From: DATLHO01 sp035539855
GTDB lineage: Bacteria; Bacteroidota; Ignavibacteria; OLB7
DNA: 18,354 nt
NCBI GenBank assembly: GCA_035539855.1
Contig: DATLHO010000105.1
Span: 1 to 18,354 of the forward strand
Direction: 5' to 3'
Shown here: positions 7,415 through 15,645 of the stretch, piece after piece
Numbering within the stretch: position 1 is the first letter of the stretch
How the letters are laid out: each line of letters starts with the position of its first letter
Made by a program: the position numbers and the translations under genes
Notes under the pieces: generated by a model
Database searches by the model: none
The model's input: the letters and a program-made list of their open reading frames with translations, nothing else
What the model was told of the DNA's origin: nothing

Positions 7415-7963
7415 CTACCGCTTCGGCCGATACTCCAACACCACGACGCCCGACGCGAACTCCTGCCGGCTGACGAGCTCGAGATCGATGCGCTTCGACA
7501 GCCCCTCGAACAGCGTCGGACCGTGGCCGGCGATCCTAGGGTGAATGAGAAACTCGTACTCGTCGATCAGCCCGAGCTCCGCGAGCGCGCGCGGGAGCGT
7601 CACACCGCCGGTGAACAACCCCCTGCCCGGCTCCTGCTTGAGTCGCTGCACCTCCTCGGCGAGATCGCCGCGCACGAGCTCAGCGTTCCAGTCGACCCGT
7701 TCGAGGGTGCTCGAGACAACGTACTTCCTCGCGGCGTCGATCGTGCGGGCGAAGGGCTCCGTCCAATCGGGCATGCCGTCGGCAGGTCTTGGGAGCCGCC
7801 AGGCGGACTCCATCATCTCATAGGTGACGCGCCCGAAGAGCAGCCCGTCGGCGCGCGCGAGATTCTCACACGCGTGGCGGTGCAGCTCCTCGTCGGCGAT
7901 GCCCTCCCGATGATCGCAGCATCCGTCGAGCGTGAGGTTGATGGAGTATCGAAGTGGTCGCAT
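7415..7963 (-). CDS. Dihydrofolate-reductase-family (RibD C-terminal domain) protein
   Basis: This 182-residue single-domain protein matches the RibD_C/DHFR-like group of NADPH-dependent reductases. It opens with MRPLRYSINLTLDGCCDH and follows with ADGLLFGRVTYEMMESAW, the usual nucleotide-fold helix. KYVVSSTLERVDWNAELV comes next, then GRGLFTGGVTLPRALAELGLIDEY, the GG-containing cofactor loop, and HPRIAGHGPTLFEGL near the end. The deaminase half of RibD is absent, so riboflavin synthesis is unlikely. Such stand-alone proteins have unknown substrates. The ATG is at 7961-7963. The stop of the upstream VOC gene is 29 bp away, so the two are probably one transcript. Confidence 0.85.
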   Translation of the reverse strand: MRPLRYSINLTLDGCCDHREGIADEELHRHACENLARADGLLFGRVTYEMMESAWRLPRPADGMPDWTEPFARTIDAARKYVVSSTLERVDWNAELVRGDLAEEVQRLKQEPGRGLFTGGVTLPRALAELGLIDEYEFLIHPRIAGHGPTLFEGLSKRIDLELVSRQEFASGVVVLEYRPKR

Positions 7964-7992
7964 GGAAGGCGCGTGTCAGGTGAATCTCGGGG

Positions 7993-8397
7993 TCATCCCG
8001 CGTGCGACTGAAAGCACAACAGATAACCGTCAGGGTCTTCGACGTACAACTGCTTCATGCCGTAGTCCGCGACGCTCGGCGGCGCGACGTCGATCAGGTG
8101 CAATTGCAGATGACGGAACGCCGCGTCGACGTCGGGACACTGGAAGTAGAGGGTCGTGTCGGCATGCGCCGCGCGCCGAAGAGGATCCAGCTCGGCCGGT
8201 CTTTCGGCCTGCTCGTACGCCGTGTTGAGCATGATCTCCGTGCCGTGAAGTCGCAGCAGTCCCCAGTCGAACTGATCGCCGGCGCGGAGCGATGTAGAGA
8301 CGACCTCGAATCCGAGGACATCCCGATAGAAAGCGACCGACCGCGGCATGTCGAAGACCTGCAGCAAGGTGCAGACGCCCTGGACTACGATACTCAT
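7993..8397 (-). CDS. VOC-superfamily glyoxalase/bleomycin-resistance-like protein
   Basis: This 134-residue protein has the paired beta-alpha-beta-beta-beta layout of the vicinal oxygen chelate superfamily. The first module is LLQVFDMPRSVAFYRDVLGFEVVST. The second is TLYFQCPDVDAAFRHLQLH, ending in MKQLYVEDPDGYLLCFQSH, where the Glu is at the usual metal-ligand position. The length is typical of a single-subunit domain that dimerises. The start is the ATG at 8395-8397 (MSIVVQGVCTLL). The frame continues open upstream, but that region contains a tRNA gene and its terminator and is not coding. Substrate is unknown. It is the first gene of the minus-strand run of small enzymes. Confidence 0.85.
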   Translation of the reverse strand: MSIVVQGVCTLLQVFDMPRSVAFYRDVLGFEVVSTSLRAGDQFDWGLLRLHGTEIMLNTAYEQAERPAELDPLRRAAHADTTLYFQCPDVDAAFRHLQLHLIDVAPPSVADYGMKQLYVEDPDGYLLCFQSHAG

Positions 8398-8531
8398 GGG
8401 CGACGATCCGTTGAGAACTGGATGATCGGCGAGGGAGTTGCCTGCCGCGAATCTACGATCGGGGAGACCAATGACCGGCCATCGGAAGTGCGACAGAGGC
8501 CGATGTTGTCGGCGGTGACCCCGAAGACGCA

Positions 8532-8564
8532 AGAAGCCCGAAGCTACAATAGCTCCGGGCTTCT
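8532..8564 (-). terminator. Terminator hairpin of tRNA-Val
   Basis: AGAAGCCCG and CGGGCTTCT form a perfect 9-bp stem. It continues past one mismatch through five more pairs (AGCTA/TAGCT) to a CAA loop. It lies 10 nt past the tRNA 3' end on the minus strand and ends in CTTCTTG, a weak U-rich tail. It would separate the tRNA transcript from the downstream VOC gene. Confidence 0.7.
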
Positions 8565-8574
8565 CAGATCTCCG

Positions 8575-8648
8575 TGGGGTTAGCAGGATTCGAACCTGCG
8601 ACCTCATCCATGTCAAGGATGCGCGCTAACCAACTGTGCCATAACCCC
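8575..8648 (-). tRNA. tRNA-Val (anticodon GAC)
   Basis: Minus-strand cloverleaf of 74 nt. The acceptor stem is GGGGTTA/TAACCCC with discriminator A, and the D-loop is AGTTGGTTA. The anticodon stem CATCC/GGATG encloses loop TTGACAT with anticodon GAC (Val, GUC/GUU codons). The variable loop is AGGTC, and the T-arm GCAGG-TTCGAAT-CCTGC is perfect. The 3' CCA is not encoded. The D-stem has one mismatch (A12 against C23); the other three pairs are good. Confidence 0.95.
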
Positions 8649-8952
8649 ATGTCATAGGACGACACAAATATAGGCCCGGAGCCATGCCAAGGCAAGCAAC
8701 AGAAACGTTTCAGGCCGTGTCTAAACTGACCGGGCAGCGATGCGACGTCCGATAGCAACCATGACGAATCAGACGCGCGATGCGTGCCGCCGGGATCGGC
8801 TGTTCAGACCGGCGCCATGATGGCAGGCAGCGGGCGCGAGCGGGCGCCGGCGCAATCGCTATTTTCGCGCTGCTTTCCGGCGTCGATTCGGACGGCGTGC
8901 CGGCCTGTCGGACCGCCCCGCGGCGCCTTCATCCTGAGGTATCCCTAACCCT
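8649..8952. other. Intergenic region between tRNA-Val and the plus-strand lipoprotein
   Basis: This 304-bp spacer between divergently transcribed genes contains the tRNA-Val promoter (8667-8695) and a 10-bp palindrome GAAACGTTTC at 8702-8711 just beyond its -35. No credible coding frame is present. I could not find a convincing promoter for the plus-strand lipoprotein in the remainder. Confidence 0.55.
8667..8695 (-). promoter_or_regulatory. Sigma-70-type promoter of tRNA-Val
   Basis: On the minus strand TTGCCT (8690-8695) and TATATT (8667-8672) are exactly 17 bp apart. The predicted start near 8660 lies about 12 nt before the tRNA 5' end. The good match, optimal spacing and position make this the best promoter in the window. 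Confidence 0.75.
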
Positions 8953-9357
8953 ATGCGTTTCAACTCCATCCTTCTCGGTGCCGCGCTGACGGCCGCCGCG
9001 GCGCTGGGCTGCGGCGACGGCGACGCCGACACGCCGGGCACCGACTCGCTCGGCATCGACACCGGCATGCTCTCGGTTCCGCTGGACACGATCTCTACGC
9101 CCGACTCGCTGCCGCCAGCGGCCGGTGACACGACCTCTCCGGCCGACTCCGCCGCGCCCACGAGCGCCACGTCGCCGTCGACGCCCGGTCGCGACACGGC
9201 CGTCGCGCCGGTCGCGCCAACGACGTCCGAGGCGACGAGCGACGCGAGCGCGCGCCGCGGCGCGTCGAACGTCGGCTCCGGCGTGCGCCGGGAGACGAGC
9301 GCGGAGGCCGGCGGTCGCCGCAGCGACACCGGCGGCGCGACGACCCGCCGCCGTTGA
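8953..9357 (+). CDS. Small low-complexity lipoprotein
   Basis: This 134-residue protein starts MRFNSILLGAALTAAAALGC with a hydrophobic signal and a lipidation-type cysteine at residue 20 (lipobox -3 to +1 is A-L-G-C). The mature part is low-complexity, first Asp/Thr/Pro/Ser-rich (GDGDADTPGTDSLGIDTG), then Ala/Thr/Ser/Pro, and finally Arg/Gly-rich (GGRRSDTGGATTRRR). It has no folded domain I recognise and may be an extended, disordered outer-membrane or periplasmic tether. A GAGG lies 13 nt before the ATG, farther than usual. It is monocistronic: no plus-strand gene follows, and a hairpin terminator stands 7 nt after the stop. The coding strand is supported by the signal peptide, though the low complexity keeps some doubt. 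Confidence 0.7.
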   Translation: MRFNSILLGAALTAAAALGCGDGDADTPGTDSLGIDTGMLSVPLDTISTPDSLPPAAGDTTSPADSAAPTSATSPSTPGRDTAVAPVAPTTSEATSDASARRGASNVGSGVRRETSAEAGGRRSDTGGATTRRR

Positions 9358-9364
9358 TTGATGC

Positions 9365-9398
9365 GCGGGACATGTCGCACGCGAGCGACGTGTCCCGC
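9365..9398. terminator. Bidirectional terminator hairpin between convergent genes
   Basis: GCGGGACATGTCGC and GCGACGTGTCCCGC pair along 14 positions with one T-G wobble around the loop ACGCGA. The hairpin lies 7 nt after the plus-strand lipoprotein stop and 14 nt after the minus-strand ATPase stop. It is followed on the plus strand by CTCTTATC. Placement between convergent genes makes a shared terminator likely. Confidence 0.7.
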
Positions 9399-9412
9399 CT
9401 CTTATCGCTTCA

Positions 9413-9832
9413 CTATCGCGCGCACAGGAACTCGATGCGCATCCCTCCCTCCCTCCGGACCAGCCTCACCTCCTGCATCAGCGCGCGGATGATGAAGAGT
9501 CCGCGCCCTCCGTCGCGCAGCAGATTCTCCGGCGCGACGGGATCGGCGACGTCGTCGAGCTCGAATCCCTCCCCCTCGTCCTCCACCACGCATCGTATGC
9601 CCTCCGGCTCGCACGTCACGCGGTAGCGCACGAGCTTCGTCGCGTCGTTGCGGTTGCCGTGGACGATCGCGTTGTTGACCGCCTCGGTCAGCGCGATGAC
9701 CAGGTTGTAGAACTGGTCGTCACCGATGGGACAGCGCGCGCGCGCGGCCTCGAGCAGCGGCGGCAGCAGGCGGAGCTCCTCACGGCTCGTGGGGAATTCC
9801 CGTTCGATGATCAGCGTCGTGGATTCGTTCAC
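9413..9832 (-). CDS. RsbW-like anti-sigma serine/threonine kinase-type ATPase
   Basis: This 139-residue protein is a single GHKL-fold ATPase domain of the RsbW/SpoIIAB anti-sigma type (HATPase_c_2). The N-box is EAVNNAIVHGN (residues 50-60), with Mg/ATP-binding E50 and N54. The G1 box is DEGEGF (85-90) and the G2 box GGRGLFII (108-115). Such proteins bind a sigma factor or phosphorylate an RsbV-type antagonist. The start is placed at GTG 9830-9832 (VNESTTLII), because residues upstream in the same frame overlap the preceding gene and look non-coding. No strong Shine-Dalgarno is visible. It starts 23 nt after the beta-barrel stop, so it is last in the train. No sigma factor, RsbV or phosphatase gene is adjacent, so the partner is unknown. 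Confidence 0.88.
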   Translation of the reverse strand: MNESTTLIIEREFPTSREELRLLPPLLEAARARCPIGDDQFYNLVIALTEAVNNAIVHGNRNDATKLVRYRVTCEPEGIRCVVEDEGEGFELDDVADPVAPENLLRDGGRGLFIIRALMQEVRLVRREGGMRIEFLCAR

Positions 9833-9855
9833 GGAGGTCCGTCGATGACGTGAGT

Positions 9856-11808
9856 TCAGAGGCGCACCGAGATCGTCAGGAACAGCCACGGCACGCGAGC
9901 GACGAGCGTGCTCTCTTCGAAGCGATGCTCCCACCAGCCCGATCCTTCCACCTGCGTTCGCTCGCCGACGTCGGCGCGCACGCGCGCGGTCGGTCCGAAC
10001 GAGGTGATGTCGGAGTACGGCTCGAGATCATTCGTGCTGCCGACGCGAAAGCTCTTCGCGCGCGCCAGCCGGCCGCCGGCGGCGAAGGTCATTCCCCCGA
10101 CGACGCCCGAGTAGGCCTCGGCCTCGAGTCCCTCGGTCCGCGTGCGCTCGAGCAGGCTCTCGGCGAACCGTCCCCAGGAGAAGCTGCCGCGCTCACTGAT
10201 GCGGACCTCGCCGCGCGCGCTGAGTCCGAGCGTCGAGCTGATCGTGACGTCGAGCGAGTCACGCAGGCGCAGCTCGCGATACGACCGCCCGCGCACGTTC
10301 TGCGTGCGTCCCTCGAAGTCGTAGTCGGTGTAGTTGGCCAGCACCTCGGCCTCGAATCGGTTGCGGGCGACCCCGGGCAGCTCGTAGCGCACCGACGGGA
10401 AGATCCGGAAGACCCGGTTCCAGTTGTTGTCGTTCGAGTTCTGGCCGAACAGGTAGACCAGATGCGTGACGAACACCTGGCCGGTCAGCGAGAACGAGAG
10501 GTTCGCGCTGAAGCTGCGCGCGTAGCGGAGCTGCGCCTGGAAGACCTGCTCGTCGCGGTCGAAGTAGTTCGTCCGGCTCGGCGTGTCGTACCGGTAGATG
10601 CTCGCCGAGGCGTTGACGCCGACGGTGTCGAAGGCGCCGAGCAGCACCTGGGTGTTGCCGGCGAGCTGGAGCTGGCGCGAGACGAAGTCGTTCTGCGCGC
10701 CGGACTCCCGTCGGCGGCGCAGCTCGATCTCGCTCGCGTCGCCGACGGGATCGACCGTGTTGCGCTGTTCTCGCGCGACGTACTCGAGCCGCGCGTCGAA
10801 GAGCACCGACCGTGGCCGCCACTGCGCAGCGATCACCACGCCGGTCTCGAGGTCGCCGCGCCCGAAGTGGAAGGGCACCGGATCGCGGGACAGCGGCGGA
10901 AGCTCGTCGGGCCGCTCCTGCTGGCCCAGCGTCACCGTTCCGATCGTCGCGAGCAGATCGAACGCGAGATCGTCGGACACCGGATAGTGAAGCTGCGGCG
11001 CGACCCTGACCCGCGTCTCGGCGCGTGACTGCAGCGCGTCGAACGAGAGCCCCCCGAACTGCAGCACGTCCTGCTCCGGACGCTTGAGGTACAGGTCGGT
11101 CTTCGTGGCGTCGAGCGACAGGTCGAGACTGCCGTAGGCTCCCTCGTCGTATTGCCGGTCGACGCGCGCGCGCAGTGCGCCGTTGGCGTTGTGTCGCGGC
11201 GCGAGATTCTGCCAGCGGCCGGTGCCGTCGAGCATCACCCGATAGTCGCCGAGATCGAGCGCCGCGGCGAGCTCGCCGTAGAGCGCGAGCCCCGCATCCT
11301 CGACGTTGAGCTGGCGGTTGTACGCGCCGCCGACGGCGACGCCGATGCGCGTGCCGGCCGCGTCGGTGTAGCGGCCGCCGATGCCCGCGAACGTCGAGGC
11401 CGTGTTGTTGATGCCGGGGAGCGTCGAGAGGTTGTTGCGCACGTCGTTGCTGAGCGTGCCCTCGGTGAGCACCATCAGGCGCATCGCGCCCGGCAGCAGG
11501 TATTCGAGATCGACGACGGCGTCGATCTGGTCCTTCGTCGTGACACTGCCGAGCAGCGACGTCGACGAGAGCATGAACGTGCGAACGGTGCCGCGCGTGA
11601 CGGGACTCTCGACGCGATAGTCGCCGGCGAGCGATGTCGTGTGGGTCGAGGCGAATCGCTCGGTGCGGATGACCAGGTGCTGGCCGGCGAGCGAGTCGGG
11701 AAGGTCGGGAACCTGTGCGCGAGCCGGCAGGGACGGCGCCACCACGCCGGCGATCGCCAGGAGCGTCACGGCGAGCACGCCCGCGCCGTTGGCCGACCCG
11801 GCGCGCAT
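9856..11808 (-). CDS. Outer-membrane beta-barrel protein of unknown function
   Basis: This 650-residue protein has a signal peptide (hydrophobic core GVLAVTLLAIAGVVAPSLP, cleavage about PARA-Q at residue 31). Nearly all of the rest consists of alternating short amphipathic strands, for example FEAEVLANYTDYDFEGRTQN, ALYGELAAALDLGDYRVMLD and LSFSLTGQVFVTHLVYLFG. The last strand (ARVPWLFLTISVRL) ends in a hydrophobic residue as outer-membrane barrels usually do, though in Leu instead of Phe. There is no TonB plug or OmpA domain. The start is the ATG at 11806-11808, which overlaps the TGA of the aspartokinase gene by one base (TGATG), so it is probably translationally coupled. A GTG one codon upstream is less likely. 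The barrel's substrate and role are unknown. Confidence 0.85.
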   Translation of the reverse strand: MRAGSANGAGVLAVTLLAIAGVVAPSLPARAQVPDLPDSLAGQHLVIRTERFASTHTTSLAGDYRVESPVTRGTVRTFMLSSTSLLGSVTTKDQIDAVVDLEYLLPGAMRLMVLTEGTLSNDVRNNLSTLPGINNTASTFAGIGGRYTDAAGTRIGVAVGGAYNRQLNVEDAGLALYGELAAALDLGDYRVMLDGTGRWQNLAPRHNANGALRARVDRQYDEGAYGSLDLSLDATKTDLYLKRPEQDVLQFGGLSFDALQSRAETRVRVAPQLHYPVSDDLAFDLLATIGTVTLGQQERPDELPPLSRDPVPFHFGRGDLETGVVIAAQWRPRSVLFDARLEYVAREQRNTVDPVGDASEIELRRRRESGAQNDFVSRQLQLAGNTQVLLGAFDTVGVNASASIYRYDTPSRTNYFDRDEQVFQAQLRYARSFSANLSFSLTGQVFVTHLVYLFGQNSNDNNWNRVFRIFPSVRYELPGVARNRFEAEVLANYTDYDFEGRTQNVRGRSYRELRLRDSLDVTISSTLGLSARGEVRISERGSFSWGRFAESLLERTRTEGLEAEAYSGVVGGMTFAAGGRLARAKSFRVGSTNDLEPYSDITSFGPTARVRADVGERTQVEGSGWWEHRFEESTLVARVPWLFLTISVRL

Positions 11809-13145
11809 CACTGCGAGCGCACGGGCAGGCCGGCGTCGACGAAGCGGTCGTGCAGCCGCTCGACCAGCGCGCGCGCGTCGTCGTCGAGCGGCACGAAGAC
11901 GCCGACCGCGTGACGCTCGATGCCGCCGAGCACGGCCAGCGGCGTGCGCTCGCCGAGCATCTCGAAGAACGCGGCGAGATCCCTCGCGTCGGTGCCGCGC
12001 TGGCGCACCAGCGAGACGACCGCGCCGTCGACGACGTCGCAGTCGATCGGTCCGTCGAACAGGTGCAGCGGGAGCGACTCAAGCGCGATGCGGGCCGAGG
12101 TCACGAACTGCAGGCGATGGCGGAAGCGACCACGCCATACGAGCGGCACGCGCTGCGAGAGCTCGCGCACGAACTCCTCCTCGCTCGTCGACACCGCTGC
12201 GGCGCGCACGCTGATCAGCGTCGACTCCGGAAGAAGCACGACCGAGCAGCCGTCGGGCTCCTCGGTTCCGTCGATCGTCGTGCCGTCGCCGTCGAGCGAT
12301 CGGATGACGAGCGGAATGCCGGCCTGCTCGACCGGCGTGACCGTGCGCGGGTGCAGGATCTTCGCGCCGAGCTCCGCGAGCGCGCGGGCGGCGCCGTAGC
12401 TGAGGTGCGGCAGCGTCCGCGCGCTCTCGATGAGTGCGGGGTCGGCCGTGAGGATTCCGGGGACGGCGGTGTAGATGCGCACCTCGCGCGCGCCGGCGAG
12501 CTCGCCGAGCAGCGTCGCGCTGTAGGCAGAGCTCTCGCGACCCATCGTCGTCGTCTCGCCGGAGACACTCCGGGCGATGTAGCCTTCGGTCACGACGATC
12601 GCATCGTCGGTGAGCGCGGGCACCAGCCGCTCGCGCACGCGCTCGGCGGTGAGCTCGAGGTTCGGACGGGCGAAGCGATGATGGTTGTCGGTGATGATCA
12701 GCTCGGTCGCCGGAATCGCCGTCGCGTCGGCGCCGCCGGCGCGCACCGCGGCCAGCAGTGTCGCGGAGGCGAGCCGCTCGCCGAAGCTGACGGCCAGGTC
12801 GAGCGTGCGAGCGGAGAGCTCGTGGACGATCGCGAGGCCGCGCACGATCTCGCCGAGTCGCTCCAGCAGATCGCCCACGGCGTCGGTCCAGGCGCCGATG
12901 CCCTCGTCGCCGAGAACCTCTGCGGCGATCGCGCGGTGCGTCGCGGCGAGCTCCTCGAGCATCGCGAGCGCGCGATGCTCCGATGCCGGCGCTTCTGCGA
13001 CGATCGCCTCGAGCCGGTTGGTCACGTCGCGAAAGGCGCTCGTGACCACGACGAGCGGTCGCGGCAGCGCGAGTATCTCGTCGCGAACACGACGCAGCCC
13101 TTCGGCGCCGTCGAGCACGCCACCTCCGAACTTGACGACGATCAT
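11808..13145 (-). CDS. Aspartokinase-like protein with substituted active-site aspartates
   Basis: This 445-residue protein is homologous to aspartate kinase, the first enzyme of the Lys/Thr/Met pathway. The N-terminus MIVVKFGGG holds the catalytic Lys (K5). SFGER (120-124) carries the substrate-binding Glu. TTTMGRESSAYSA (198-210) stands where the family has GRGGSDY, and IYTAVPGILTADP (224-236) stands for the usual TDVPG. ELGAKILHP (258-266) is typical. Compared with E. coli LysC, Arg198 and Ser201 are kept (R203, S206), but Asp202 is Ala207 and Asp222 is Ala227. The C-terminal 145 residues, where two ACT domains belong, are hard to match. It may be a weak or non-catalytic relative, or a divergent real kinase. 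Its ATG overlaps the orf75 stop by four bases (ATGA), and it is coupled to the barrel gene downstream. Confidence 0.85.
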   Translation of the reverse strand: MIVVKFGGGVLDGAEGLRRVRDEILALPRPLVVVTSAFRDVTNRLEAIVAEAPASEHRALAMLEELAATHRAIAAEVLGDEGIGAWTDAVGDLLERLGEIVRGLAIVHELSARTLDLAVSFGERLASATLLAAVRAGGADATAIPATELIITDNHHRFARPNLELTAERVRERLVPALTDDAIVVTEGYIARSVSGETTTMGRESSAYSATLLGELAGAREVRIYTAVPGILTADPALIESARTLPHLSYGAARALAELGAKILHPRTVTPVEQAGIPLVIRSLDGDGTTIDGTEEPDGCSVVLLPESTLISVRAAAVSTSEEEFVRELSQRVPLVWRGRFRHRLQFVTSARIALESLPLHLFDGPIDCDVVDGAVVSLVRQRGTDARDLAAFFEMLGERTPLAVLGGIERHAVGVFVPLDDDARALVERLHDRFVDAGLPVRSQ

Positions 13146-13369
13146 CGCGGTCGCAGCGGCCTCAGGGCGTTGGTGGTCAAAGTCTCGGCGAAGCGCGGCA
13201 CCCCGCGGCGCTCGCGTGGCTCGTCGGGATCGCTGAGGATGTCGCGCGAGCGGCGCCAGTCGCTGTAGTAGGCGACGAGCTGGCGCATGGCGACGCCCGG
13301 CAGCGCAAAGGCGGGTGCGGCCTCGGTAAGAAGCGCCCCGAGCATCGGTCGCGGTCTCGCATGTGCCAC
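13142..13369 (-). CDS. Small uncharacterised protein (75 residues) between metG and the aspartokinase gene
   Basis: I do not recognise this protein. A GTG at 13367-13369 is preferred because a GGAG lies exactly 7 nt upstream (13377-13380); ATG at 13343-13345 (MLGALLTEAAPAF) is the alternative. The centre (GVAMRQLVAYYSDWRRSRDI) is predicted helical, and the second half is Arg/Pro-rich (DPDEPRERRGVPRF). No signal peptide or membrane segment is evident. Coding is supported by tight packing: it starts 23 nt after the metG stop and its TGA overlaps the aspartokinase ATG as ATGA. The conserved-looking YSDWRRSRD core could be a partner-binding helix, but that is guesswork. Confidence 0.65.
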   Translation of the reverse strand: MAHARPRPMLGALLTEAAPAFALPGVAMRQLVAYYSDWRRSRDILSDPDEPRERRGVPRFAETLTTNALRPLRPR

Positions 13370-13392
13370 GTGGGGACTCCGGTTATGAGGAT

Positions 13393-15591
<2,199 letters not shown>

Positions 15592-15645
15592 GATGCGGGA
15601 TACCGGTTGCGGAGTTGTGAGTGCGGTTCGACGCGGGGAGAAGAG

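Noticed and set aside
8398..8616. N-terminal extension of the VOC protein to 8616
   Set aside because: The extension reads through the tRNA-Val gene and its terminator; the ATG at 8397 starts exactly at the domain.
11809..11811. GTG one codon before the beta-barrel ATG as start
   Set aside because: The ATG at 11806-11808 forms the standard TGATG coupling with the preceding stop and is the stronger start codon.
9850..13268. Long plus-strand frames opposite the barrel and aspartokinase genes, and a 607-codon Arg/Ala-rich minus-strand frame (10259-12082)
   Set aside because: These are composition artefacts of GC-rich coding DNA; the frames retained have a signal peptide, kinase motifs and coupled start/stop sites.
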